33,380 nt of DNA from Nitrospirota bacterium (GTDB lineage Bacteria > NPL-UPA2 > JAADIA01), in contig JAADIA010000096.1 in assembly GCA_013151555.1 (NCBI GenBank), forward strand, positions 3,857-37,236, in the 5' to 3' direction. Under the pieces are notes generated by a model. It saw only the letters and a program-made list of their open reading frames with translations. It had not been told where the DNA came from and ran no database searches. Position 1 is the first letter of the stretch. Each line of letters starts with the position of its first letter. Both the position numbers and the translations under genes were made by a program. Positions 15,857-23,722 of this stretch are shown here, piece by piece.

Positions 15857-17824
15857 TTACTTGGCCACTTTTAAAATCTTTGTAGAATTCAATATTGCCA
15901 GCAAGGCTACACCTACATCTGCAAATATAGCTTCCCACATAGTTGCCATACCCAGAACAGCTATAATCAAAAAGAACCCTTTAACTCCCAGGGAAAACCC
16001 GATATTTTGCCAGACTATTCTTCTGGTTCTTTTGGCAACCTTAACAGCACCATAAATTTTTGATGGTTCATCGGTCATTAAAACTATATCCGCCGCCTCG
16101 ATAGCAGCATCTGACCCCAACGCTCCCATAGCAATACCAATATCCGCCCGCATTAACACCGGAGCATCGTTTATTCCATCTCCGACAAAGGCTATCAGAT
16201 CTTTCTGACTGGCCTTCTTTTTTATCAGTTCCTCTACCTTCTCCATTTTTTGTTGCGGTAATAATTCGGCAAAATATTCTTCCAGCCCCAGTTTCCGGGA
16301 AATGCTCTTCGCCACTCCTTCACTATCTCCCGTTAGCATAATCTGTCTCTTTACGCCCATATCTTTAAGCTTTTGGATAGCCAACCTTGCGTCTTCCTTT
16401 ACCTCATCGGAGATAATAATATATCCGGCATATTTATGGTCAATCACCACATGAACCACCGTTCCTTCAACATTGCAGGAAGCATGTTCAACGTTCTCCC
16501 GGTGAAGCAATTTGTCATTCCCAACTAAAACATACCGTCCTTCTATTTTTGCTTTAACTCCATACCCGGAAATTTCTTCATAACTTTCTATCTTCTTCTC
16601 CTCTATTTTCCCGGCAAAAGACTCAAGTATCGACTGGGCAATAGGGTGGTTGGAATGACTTTCCGCTGCGGCCGCAGATTCCAAAATTTCCGCTTTTGAA
16701 AAGCCGTTTCTAAGGACAATCTTGGTAACATGGAAAACTCCTTTTGTTAAAGTGCCCGTTTTATCCCAGACAACTGTATGCAGATTGTTCATTCCTTCCA
16801 GGAAATTTGCCCCTTTTATCAGGATACCTTGTTTAGAGGAAGCGCCTATTCCCCCAAAAAAACCCAGAGGAATCGAAATCACCAGAGCACAAGGGCAGGA
16901 TATTACCAAAAATATAAGCGCTTTGTATATCCATTCAGAGAAAGTCTCCTGGTGAGGAAATAAGGGTTGAAGTGCCGGTATATGGTAAAGCATCACCGGG
17001 ATAACCGCCAGGATAAAGGCGCCAAATACTACTGCTGGAGTGTAATACCTGGCAAACTTGGTAATAAATTTCTCAGTAGGCGCTTTCTTGCTGGAAGCAT
17101 TTTCTATTAAATTCAATATCTTGGATACGGTAGATTCGCTGAATTTTTTCGTTACTCGAATAGACAAAAGTCCTGTTTTGTTTATCATTCCGGATAAGAT
17201 TTCATCTGTCGGCTTTAGTTTTCTGGGCACCGATTCCCCGGTCAAGGCGGAGGTATCCACAAACGAGTTCCCGGATAAGATAACTCCATCGAGGGGAACT
17301 TTTTCACCGGGCTTTACTATTACGGTATCGCCGACATTCACGTCGTCAGGACTTACTTTCCTGGTCTCTCCGTCTGTTTTTAAATTGGCATAATCCGGCC
17401 TTAACCCTATTAAAGATTTGATTGACCTGCGGGACCGGTTCAACGCTATATCCTGAAACAATTCCCCGACTTTAAAAAACAGCATAACGGCCACGGCTTC
17501 CGGGTATTTATCTATGGCAAAAGCGCCTGCCGTAGCCACTGTCAACAAGAAATTCTCATCGAAAACCCGGCCGCGAAATATATTCCTAACTGCTATCCAA
17601 ACAATATCTCTGGCAATGATAAAATAACTTAATAAATATAAAGAAAGTTCTTCCCAAAAAGATAACTTGAATATCAATGCTACTGCATATATTGAGACAC
17701 CCAATCCAAGGATCAGCAATTCCTTTTTCAGGTTGAATTCTTCTTTCCTGTCGTTTCCCCCACAAGAACTACAGGTATCATGGACAGCGGTTGTATTATC
17801 GCTATGATTATGCTTACCCGACAT
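15857..17824 (-). CDS. cadA: Heavy-metal P1B-type ATPase (Zn/Cd/Pb exporter, CadA/ZntA type)
   Basis: A 655-residue P-type ATPase with all core motifs: TGES in the actuator domain, SCPCALV metal site in the membrane near residue 311, DKTGTLT phosphorylation site near 353, HSNHPIA in the nucleotide domain and GDGINDAPVL near 545. The last helix contains IFADVGVALLAILNSTKIL, whose Asp is characteristic of the Zn/Cd (P1B-2) group. It lacks the ~70-residue N-terminal HMA domain of many CadA proteins and instead starts with a short His/Cys-rich tail (His5, His7, His15, Cys18, Cys21). The protein should pump divalent metal out of the cytoplasm. ATG has AAGGA 9 bases upstream. It follows the ArsR-type regulator by 40 bases in one operon. 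Confidence 0.94.
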   Translation of the reverse strand: MSGKHNHSDNTTAVHDTCSSCGGNDRKEEFNLKKELLILGLGVSIYAVALIFKLSFWEELSLYLLSYFIIARDIVWIAVRNIFRGRVFDENFLLTVATAGAFAIDKYPEAVAVMLFFKVGELFQDIALNRSRRSIKSLIGLRPDYANLKTDGETRKVSPDDVNVGDTVIVKPGEKVPLDGVILSGNSFVDTSALTGESVPRKLKPTDEILSGMINKTGLLSIRVTKKFSESTVSKILNLIENASSKKAPTEKFITKFARYYTPAVVFGAFILAVIPVMLYHIPALQPLFPHQETFSEWIYKALIFLVISCPCALVISIPLGFFGGIGASSKQGILIKGANFLEGMNNLHTVVWDKTGTLTKGVFHVTKIVLRNGFSKAEILESAAAAESHSNHPIAQSILESFAGKIEEKKIESYEEISGYGVKAKIEGRYVLVGNDKLLHRENVEHASCNVEGTVVHVVIDHKYAGYIIISDEVKEDARLAIQKLKDMGVKRQIMLTGDSEGVAKSISRKLGLEEYFAELLPQQKMEKVEELIKKKASQKDLIAFVGDGINDAPVLMRADIGIAMGALGSDAAIEAADIVLMTDEPSKIYGAVKVAKRTRRIVWQNIGFSLGVKGFFLIIAVLGMATMWEAIFADVGVALLAILNSTKILKVAK

Positions 17825-17864
17825 AATGTTTTTCCTTCTTTATTTATCCTGATTCTCAACCGGA

Positions 17865-18233
17865 TTATTCTCTGACATGCTTTAATCCTTCAATAAAAAG
17901 GTTCTCTATATGCCGGTCATCCAGAGAGTAATAGACCCTTTTCCCTTCCCGGCGAAATTTAACTAATTTCATATTCCGAAGTATCCTTAATTGATGCGAA
18001 ACAGCCGATATGCTCAAATTGAGAAGGTTGGCAAGGTCACAGACGCAGAGTTCCTCCTTTGAAAGAGCAGAGATAATTCTTATTCTGGTATTATCTGCCA
18101 TAGCCTTAAAAGTATCGGCGAGATCATTAAGTAAAGATGAAGGAAGCATGGATTTTCTCAGCGCCTTTACTTTCTTCTCGTTAAAACAGATGACCTGACA
18201 AATATCCTCAACCCCGGTTTTAGATTTCTTCAT
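17865..18233 (-). CDS. cadC: ArsR/SmtB-family metal sensor repressor (CadC-like)
   Basis: A 122-residue winged-helix repressor. ELCVCDLANLL carries the paired cysteines of the alpha-3N/metal site typical of CadC and ArsR sensors, followed by the recognition helix LSISAVSHQLRIL and the wing KFRREGKRVYYSL. The N-terminal tail has ICQVIC, giving two more cysteines; a CadC-like four-Cys site that binds Cd, Pb or Zn is therefore likely. When metal binds, such proteins leave the operator. I chose ATG at 18233 because GAGGAGG lies directly upstream; a GTG at 18245 would put the ribosome site inside the gene. It precedes the P1B ATPase and probably controls both. Confidence 0.92.
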   Translation of the reverse strand: MKKSKTGVEDICQVICFNEKKVKALRKSMLPSSLLNDLADTFKAMADNTRIRIISALSKEELCVCDLANLLNLSISAVSHQLRILRNMKLVKFRREGKRVYYSLDDRHIENLFIEGLKHVRE

Positions 18234-18271
18234 TTTCCTCCTCACTTCATTTGTTCATTTGCTCAACTATA

Positions 18272-18300
18272 ATGATAATCATCCCTTTAATTCTTGTCAA
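18272..18300 (-). promoter_or_regulatory. Promoter and candidate operator of the metal-resistance operon
   Basis: On the minus strand TTGACA (18295-18300) and TATCAT (18272-18277) are 17 bases apart. The palindrome ATGATAATCAT (18272-18282) covers the -10, a normal place for an ArsR-type operator. Fourteen consecutive bases here also fit the Fur-box consensus, so a Fur/Zur site is an alternative. TTCATTTG is directly repeated at 18246-18261. Confidence 0.65.
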
Positions 18301-18367
18301 GAAAATTATTAGGGTTTGCTTCGATTGGAATATTAGTAATGACAAATAGGGTGAGACCATTCGGGAT

Positions 18368-19081
18368 TTATAGTCCCACTGACCGGTAAAGACCTTTTAT
18401 TTCCGGCGGGGAAAGGAAGCGCCATTGGCCGGGTTTCAAATTGCCCAGGGTTAGGTGCGCTTCTTTAAGTCGCATTAACTCTATTACCCGGTATCCCAGA
18501 GCAGAAAACATTCGTTTGATCTGACGCTTTCTTCCCTCATGCAAGGTTATCTCGACCGTGGTATCATCCCGGCAATGGATTTTACAAGGGGCTGTTGGTA
18601 CTTTATCTATGAGGATACCCTTCTCCATACGCCTGAGGTCTGACTTTTCCAGCGGCCTGTTCAAAACGGCCAGGTACGATTTATCGACCTCAAAACGGGG
18701 ATGGGTTAATCTATGGGTGAGTTCTCCGTCATTGGTCAGGAGCAGGAGACCGGTCGTATCTTTATCCAGCCTGCCGACAGGATAGAGGTGCCTAAATTTT
18801 TCAGGAAGGATATCCAGAACAGTCTTCTTGGCAAATTTGTCTTTCCGGGTGGTAACTATACCTGCAGGTTTGTTGAGGAGGATATAAGTTTTCTTTCTCA
18901 GAACTACCTTTTTGCCGTCCAGTTTAATTACATCCCGGTCGGGATCTATAGGATAAGATGGTTCAAGAACTTTCTTGCCGTTGACGCTACAACGTCCTGC
19001 TTTTATCCATTCTCCGGCCCTGCGCCGGGAAGAGATACCGCTATGAGATAAGAAAACCTGAAGTCTTATTTTCTGCTCCAT
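18368..19081 (-). CDS. rluB: Ribosomal pseudouridine synthase, RsuA/RluB/RluE/RluF family
   Basis: The protein of 237 residues starts with an S4 RNA-binding domain (RLQVFLSHSGISSRRRAGEW, GRCSVNGKKV). The catalytic domain follows, with ILLNKPAGIVTT, the catalytic-Asp motif GRLDKDTTGLLLLTNDGEL, and the C-terminal signature EGRKRQIKRMFSALGYRV. Enzymes of this family make pseudouridine in 16S or 23S rRNA; RluB (23S) is the commonest match, but RsuA cannot be excluded by eye. ATG at 19081 is preferred, with AGAGGT upstream; a GTG at 19099 would extend it by six residues. A terminator-like hairpin separates it from phoU, so it is probably transcribed separately. Confidence 0.92.
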   Translation of the reverse strand: MEQKIRLQVFLSHSGISSRRRAGEWIKAGRCSVNGKKVLEPSYPIDPDRDVIKLDGKKVVLRKKTYILLNKPAGIVTTRKDKFAKKTVLDILPEKFRHLYPVGRLDKDTTGLLLLTNDGELTHRLTHPRFEVDKSYLAVLNRPLEKSDLRRMEKGILIDKVPTAPCKIHCRDDTTVEITLHEGRKRQIKRMFSALGYRVIELMRLKEAHLTLGNLKPGQWRFLSPPEIKGLYRSVGL

Positions 19082-19139
19082 TTGCTTCTTACCTCTCACA
19101 GTTCTTAAAGCCCTTCAGGCGGACTTTCAACTACAGAAC

Positions 19140-19192
19140 CCCGGAAATGCGGAAAATTTTAACTTATTCTTCCGTGTTTCCGGGATTTTTTT
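19140..19192 (+). terminator. Hairpin with T-run between phoU and rluB
   Basis: CCCGGAAA-TG-CGGAA (19140-19154) pairs with TTCCG-TG-TTTCCGGG (19170-19184): 13 pairs around one internal 2x2 loop, then ATTTTTTT on the plus strand. The flanking genes run on the minus strand, where the hairpin follows phoU closely but lacks a T-run. It may mark the end of the pst-phoU transcript or block antisense transcription. Confidence 0.55.
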
Positions 19193-19203
19193 AGCGAGAC
19201 GGA

Positions 19204-19872
19204 CTAATGCATATCTGCTACATGATGCTTTATTGTCTTGCCTTTCACAAAGTAGATAACATTCTCAGCAACATTAGTAGCATGATCGGCAATCCGCTCG
19301 AGATGCCGGCCAATAAGCATAAGATGAACGGCTCTGCTTATAGTGGAGGTATCTTGTATCATATAAGTGAGCAACTCCCGGAATATCTGCTCGTTGAGAT
19401 TATCCACTTCGTCATCGCTTTCACACACGGACCTGGCAAGGGCGGCATCTTTATTAACAAAAGCATCCAGACTATCCTTAACCATTCCCTGGGATAAAGT
19501 AGCCATGCGGGGGATATCGATAAGGGGTTTAAGGCGGGGTTCTTTGACCAATTCCAGAGATCTCTCCGCGATGTTTACCGCCTGGTCTCCTATGCGTTCC
19601 AGCTCGCTGTTGATTTTCATGGCTGAGGTGATAAATCTCAAATCGATGGCAATAGGTTGCCGGAGAGCAAGGAGTTTCAGACATTGTTCATCCACCTCTA
19701 TTTCCAGAGCATCTATAAGGGGATCCAGCTTAATGACTTGCTCTGCCAGAGGAGAATCCCTATTCACCAAAGATTTAACAGAGCGGGCAATAGCCTCCTC
19801 TGCCCGGGAAGCCATCTGAAGAAGCCTTTCCTTCAACAGTTTCAGTTCTTCATCAAAATGTCTTTCTGCCAT
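19204..19872 (-). CDS. phoU: Phosphate signalling regulator PhoU
   Basis: A 222-residue all-helical protein with the two PhoU repeats: the first contains DEELKLLKERLLQMASRAEEAI and ERIGDQAVNIAE, the second FVNKDAALARSVCESDDEVD and ERIADHATNVAENV. The E/DxxxD-type metal clusters (ERIGDQAVN, ERIADHATN) are both present. PhoU connects PstSCAB to the PhoR kinase and represses the Pho regulon when phosphate is plentiful. ATG at 19872 has GGAGGT 9 bases upstream; the open frame extends further but without a good start. It is the last gene of pstSCAB-phoU. Confidence 0.96.
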   Translation of the reverse strand: MAERHFDEELKLLKERLLQMASRAEEAIARSVKSLVNRDSPLAEQVIKLDPLIDALEIEVDEQCLKLLALRQPIAIDLRFITSAMKINSELERIGDQAVNIAERSLELVKEPRLKPLIDIPRMATLSQGMVKDSLDAFVNKDAALARSVCESDDEVDNLNEQIFRELLTYMIQDTSTISRAVHLMLIGRHLERIADHATNVAENVIYFVKGKTIKHHVADMH

Positions 19873-19945
19873 TTTTTGTTTACCTCCATATCCTGAGTTT
19901 GTCAAATTTCCATGTTTCGACCGGGTTATTCACGTGCCGTGTCCG

Positions 19946-20710
19946 TCAGCCAAACCTTCCCGTAATATAGTCCTCAGTTATCTTCTTCTCCGGATTTGTA
20001 AATATCTTATCAGTTTTATCGAATTCTATCAACTCTCCCATCATCAAAAAGGCTGCTTTATCCGAGACTCTGGCTGCCTGTTGCATATTATGGGTCACGA
20101 TAACAATAGTATAATCTTTTTTCAGTTCCTGGATCAATTCCTCGATTTTTGCCGTGGCTATAGGGTCAAGAGCGGAACAAGGTTCATCAAAGAGAAGCAC
20201 TTCAGGCTTTACAGCAAGTGCCCTTGCAATAACAAGTCTTTGCTGCTGGCCGCCGGAAAGGGCATAAGCACTTGAATGAAGTTTATCCTTAACCTCATCC
20301 CAGAGAGCTGCGTGTTTGAGTGCCTTTTCAACGTGTCCGGAGAGCTCTGCTTTTTTTCGGGTTCCCCGGAGTTTCAGGCCATAGGCTATATTGTCAAATA
20401 TACTCATGGGAAAAGGGGTGGGTTTCTGGAAGACCATACCAATATGGCTCCTGAGATCGATGAGGTCAATCTCCTTTGAGAGAATATCCTTACCCTTGAA
20501 GGTGATCTCTCCTTCATATCTATTGCCAGGATAAAGGTCATGCATACGGTTAAAACATCTTAGTAACGTGGTCTTCCCGCAACCGGAGGGACCGATAATA
20601 GCCGTAACGCTATTTCTGTATACCGGCAGAGAAATATTTTTCAAAGTTGCTATGCCACCTGAATAGAAAAAATTCAGCTTTTTGATTTCAAGCTCAACTA
20701 TGTCGCTCAT
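19946..20710 (-). CDS. pstB: Phosphate ABC transporter ATPase PstB
   Basis: A 254-residue ABC ATPase. GPSGCGKTT is the Walker [10 protein letters not shown] the ABC signature, [13 protein letters not shown] the Walker B and [12 protein letters not shown] the switch His. [38 protein letters not shown] and the C-terminal EDYITGRFG are specific to PstB. It powers high-affinity phosphate import. ATG at 20710 overlaps the pstA stop as ATGA and has GGAGG 10 bases upstream; a start six codons earlier is less likely. phoU follows after 73 bases. Confidence 0.97.
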   Translation of the reverse strand: MSDIVELEIKKLNFFYSGGIATLKNISLPVYRNSVTAIIGPSGCGKTTLLRCFNRMHDLYPGNRYEGEITFKGKDILSKEIDLIDLRSHIGMVFQKPTPFPMSIFDNIAYGLKLRGTRKKAELSGHVEKALKHAALWDEVKDKLHSSAYALSGGQQQRLVIARALAVKPEVLLFDEPCSALDPIATAKIEELIQELKKDYTIVIVTHNMQQAARVSDKAAFLMMGELIEFDKTDKIFTNPEKKITEDYITGRFG

Positions 20711-21552
20711 CTTTTCCCATACCTCCATCTGATTGCCAGTCTACCAAGAATCGTCAGCATCAGGATAAATATTGTTATCATGAGAGATGCTGCCCATGCC
20801 TGTTTATGCCAGTCATCATAGGGACCCATTGCATACTGGAATATAGTTACGGTAAGTGAAGCTATCGGCTCGTTCATGTTGGTGGAGAAATAGGAGTTGT
20901 TAAAGGATGTGAAGAGCAGGGGCGCTGTCTCACCGGCAACTCTGGCTATCGAGAGCAATATGCCGGTGAGGATTCCTGCCGCTGCTCCTCTATATACCAC
21001 CTGAATAATCACTTTATAGTAGGGCGCCCCGAGGGCAAAAGCAGCTTCCCTGAGTGTCCAGGGCACCAGGGAGAGCATATTTTCTGTGGTCCTCAGGACA
21101 ACAGGAATCATTATTATAGCCAGGGCCATTGCTCCGGCCCAGCCGCTGAAATGGCCGGCAGGCTTTACGATTATGGCATATATAAATGTTCCGATTACAA
21201 TAGAGGGGATACTGACCATTATATCGGAAAAGATGCTTATAATCTTCGAAATCTTCCTCCCCCGGGCATATTCAGCCAAAAATGTTCCGCCCAGAATACC
21301 TACAGGTACCCCGATAAGGGTTGCAAAGAAGGTAATCATTAACTGTCCCACAAAGGCATTTTTTAAACCGCCGCCTTCCATACCCGGAGGAACAGGGTCA
21401 TTAGTAAACAGAGCCGGACCAAGTGCACTTATCCCTTTTACCAGTACATCCCCAAGGATAAAGATAAGCCAGAAGAGACCGGAAAGAGCCGCGATGGTAC
21501 TCAAGCTAAGAGCGATACGACTATTGAGTTTTCTTACATTTTCTCTGTTCAC
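20707..21552 (-). CDS. pstA: Phosphate ABC transporter permease PstA
   Basis: A 281-residue inner-membrane permease with six helices. Specific signs are [41 protein letters not shown] and the cytoplasmic coupling motif [24 protein letters not shown] (EAA loop), followed by [23 protein letters not shown]. It pairs with PstC to form the membrane channel of the phosphate importer. GTG at 21552 overlaps the pstC stop as GTGA, and its own stop overlaps pstB as ATGA, so translation of all three is coupled. Confidence 0.96.
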   Translation of the reverse strand: MNRENVRKLNSRIALSLSTIAALSGLFWLIFILGDVLVKGISALGPALFTNDPVPPGMEGGGLKNAFVGQLMITFFATLIGVPVGILGGTFLAEYARGRKISKIISIFSDIMVSIPSIVIGTFIYAIIVKPAGHFSGWAGAMALAIIMIPVVLRTTENMLSLVPWTLREAAFALGAPYYKVIIQVVYRGAAAGILTGILLSIARVAGETAPLLFTSFNNSYFSTNMNEPIASLTVTIFQYAMGPYDDWHKQAWAASLMITIFILMLTILGRLAIRWRYGKR

Positions 21553-22490
21553 CGGGAATACCTTCTTTCCGCTTTAAGGAGGAAAAGTTTCGCAATTGCC
21601 AGGGTTATAAAACTTAGGACGAAAAGTATCAGGGCCAGATAAAAGAGAGATGAGAGGTATATATCCGTATCTGCCTCTGTGAATTCATTAGCAAGAGTTA
21701 CCGTGATTGTTGCCGCAGCATCAAGGAGTGACGAGGTTATCCGGTGATTATTACCGAGGACAAAGGCAATGGCCATAGTCTCTCCCAACGCTCTCCCAAG
21801 GGAGAGCACTATGCCGCCAAAAACGCCCAATTTTGAATAGGAGAAAACTATGTTTTTTATTGCCTCCCATTTGGTTGCTCCCAGGGCATAGGCAGACTCT
21901 TTCATAACCGCGGGAGTAAGATTAAAAGCATCTCTCGCGATGCTTGCCGTAAAGGGAATAATCATAATACTCAAGATAACACTTGCCGTCAGGAGATCAA
22001 TGCCCATCGGCGTGCCTTTAAAAAGTATTCCGATAAACGGGAGTTTACCAATAGTATTCTGAAGAGCCGGCTCTACATAGTGAGACATTATCGGAACAAG
22101 GGTAAAAAGTCCCCACATACCGTAGATAATGCTGGGTATGGCGGCCAGGAGTTCTATAGCCACACCTATCGGTCCTTTGAGGTAGTGGGGAGCTACTTCC
22201 GTGATAAAAATTGCTATTCCTATGGCAACAGGCACAGCTATCAGGAGAGACAGAACCGTAGTTACCGCAGTGCCGAATAGATTTGTGGCGGCTCCAAAGG
22301 ACTCGGTTACCGGATTCCAGTCCGTTGAGGTAATGAAGCGGAAGAAACCGAACTTTTCTATTGCCGGGGAAGACTCCGCGAGTAATACCCAGAGGATGCC
22401 GGCTATTAAGGCGAGAACGGATAAAGAGGAAACGGCCGTAACAAGGGAGAAGATTCTGTCACCCGCATTTTTCTTAAAAAGTACCGGCAA
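21549..22490 (-). CDS. pstC: Phosphate ABC transporter permease PstC
   Basis: A 313-residue permease with six helices. Features are FITSTDWNPVTESFGA, LAAIPSIIYGMWGLF, the EAA loop around PAVMKESAYALGATKWEAIKNI, and GIVLSLGRALGETMAIAFVLGN. Start is TTG at 22490: an in-frame TAA precedes it directly, and AGGAG lies 8 bases upstream, which leaves no better choice. Using a weak TTG may set PstC below PstS in amount. The 138-base gap to pstS holds a long imperfect hairpin. Confidence 0.94.
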   Translation of the reverse strand: MPVLFKKNAGDRIFSLVTAVSSLSVLALIAGILWVLLAESSPAIEKFGFFRFITSTDWNPVTESFGAATNLFGTAVTTVLSLLIAVPVAIGIAIFITEVAPHYLKGPIGVAIELLAAIPSIIYGMWGLFTLVPIMSHYVEPALQNTIGKLPFIGILFKGTPMGIDLLTASVILSIMIIPFTASIARDAFNLTPAVMKESAYALGATKWEAIKNIVFSYSKLGVFGGIVLSLGRALGETMAIAFVLGNNHRITSSLLDAAATITVTLANEFTEADTDIYLSSLFYLALILFVLSFITLAIAKLFLLKAERRYSR

Positions 22491-22507
22491 TTACATTGCT
22501 CCTATAT

Positions 22508-22625
22508 AAAGGCACAGAGGCACAAAGTGACAAAGAAAAGACAAAAGTCAATACCATGCTAATTTCTTTATTTCTTTAACTTTTTTCAACTTTGTGCCTT
22601 AGTGCCTCTGTGCCTTAGTGCCTTT
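22508..22625. repeat. GGCAC-type inverted repeat between pstS and pstC
   Basis: AAGGCACAGAGGCAC (22509-22523) is perfectly complementary to GTGCCTCTGTGCCTT (22602-22616), separated by 78 AT-rich bases; GTGCCTTA/AAGGCAC units are repeated around the right arm. On the pst transcript this forms a 15-bp stem after the pstS stop. No T-run follows on the minus strand. It may stabilise the pstS message or reduce transcription into pstC. A related repeat occurs at 30141-30179. Confidence 0.7.
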
Positions 22626-22628
22626 TTT

Positions 22629-23645
22629 TTAATAAATTCCTTGAGCCTTCCAATAGTTCCTGATACTGTCTTTCAAGGAATCGGGAAGGGGAACATAAGT
22701 GAGCTTCCGGGCTATCTCGTTGCCGTTATTGAAAGCCCAGTCAAAGAATTTAACAACCTTGACATTAGAAGCGTTTTTTTCCTTGGCCAGAAGTATAAAT
22801 GTTGCCCCCGATATAGGCCAGGAATTTTTTCCGGGAGAGTTAACGAGCCAAAGATAAAAATCTTTCTCAGGATCGAAATTTCCGGAAGCGGCCGCATCCT
22901 GAAAACTTTCAAAACTCGGCTTAACAAAATTCCAGGCCGCATTTTTCAGGAGCGTGTAAGTAAGCTTATTCTGTTTCGCATAGGCAAACTCAACATAACC
23001 GATGGAGTATCTAACCCTTTTCACATAGTTTGCTACTCCTTCGTTGCCTTTTCCTCCTATACCTACAGGCCATCTCACTGCTTTTCCGGCGCCAACTTTC
23101 TCTTTCCATTCAATACTTACCTGGCTGAGATAGGTGGTGAATATCGCGGTCGTGCCTGAGCCGTCAGACCGATGGACGACAGTAATCTTCTTGCTGGGAA
23201 GCCTTAAAGTTGGATTCAAAGCCTTTACCTTTTCATCATCCCAGGATATTATCTCGCCCAGGAATATCCGGGTTAAGGTTTCAGGATCAAGTTTGAGCTC
23301 GCCAGCCTTTATTCCCGGGATGTTGACTACCGGAACAACTCCTCCAATAACTGCAGGGAACTGGAGCAGGTTCTCCTTTTCAAGTTTGTCCGGATTCAGG
23401 GGAGCATCCGAGGCCCCGAAATCCACAGTCCGGTTCATAATCTGTCTTTGTCCACCTCCTGAACCTATGGACTGGTAATTAAGCTTAAGGCCGGTAGCTT
23501 TGTTATAGGTATATCCCCAGGCAGAATAAACAGGGTAGGGGAAAGAGGCCCCGGCCCCGTTAAGCATCGTGCCTGCAAAAGCCGTCAGGCTAAAAGTTAG
23601 AACGGCTGCAAAACTTAAGGCAGCAAAAAAACTCTTTTTTTTCAT
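22629..23645 (-). CDS. pstS: Phosphate-binding periplasmic protein PstS
   Basis: A 338-residue secreted binding protein with a classical signal peptide (MKKKSFFAALSFAAVLTFSL followed by TAFA). The mature part has GAGASFPYPVYSAWG, YQSIGSGGGQRQIMNRTVDFGASDAPL and HRSDGSGTTAIFTTYL, the loops that coordinate phosphate in PstS. It delivers phosphate to PstCAB. ATG has GAGGAGG 6 bases upstream. The promoter contains four phased Pho half-sites. The stop lies just before the GGCAC hairpin. Confidence 0.96.
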   Translation of the reverse strand: MKKKSFFAALSFAAVLTFSLTAFAGTMLNGAGASFPYPVYSAWGYTYNKATGLKLNYQSIGSGGGQRQIMNRTVDFGASDAPLNPDKLEKENLLQFPAVIGGVVPVVNIPGIKAGELKLDPETLTRIFLGEIISWDDEKVKALNPTLRLPSKKITVVHRSDGSGTTAIFTTYLSQVSIEWKEKVGAGKAVRWPVGIGGKGNEGVANYVKRVRYSIGYVEFAYAKQNKLTYTLLKNAAWNFVKPSFESFQDAAASGNFDPEKDFYLWLVNSPGKNSWPISGATFILLAKEKNASNVKVVKFFDWAFNNGNEIARKLTYVPLPDSLKDSIRNYWKAQGIY

Positions 23646-23668
23646 TCTTTTTCCTCCTCTATCAGTTA

Positions 23669-23722
23669 ATTATAACCGGTTAATGTTACAATTGTGTTAC
23701 AATCCTGTTAAGATTTGGTTAA
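23669..23722 (-). promoter_or_regulatory. Pho box and promoter of pstS
   Basis: On the minus strand four half-sites lie exactly 11 bases apart: TTAACC (23717-23722), TTAACA (23706-23711), GTAACA (23695-23700) and GTAACA (23684-23689). Nine bases later comes a perfect -10, TATAAT (23669-23674). The half-sites occupy the -35 region, as in PhoB-activated class II promoters. The site overlaps the stop of the upstream porin gene. Confidence 0.88.

Noticed and set aside
19873-19905. Extended N-terminus of PhoU
   Set aside because: The upstream codons include the GGAGGT ribosome site itself and do not resemble PhoU.
22602-23159. 185-codon plus-strand frame opposite pstS
   Set aside because: Shadow of a well-supported gene; no ribosome site or family resemblance.
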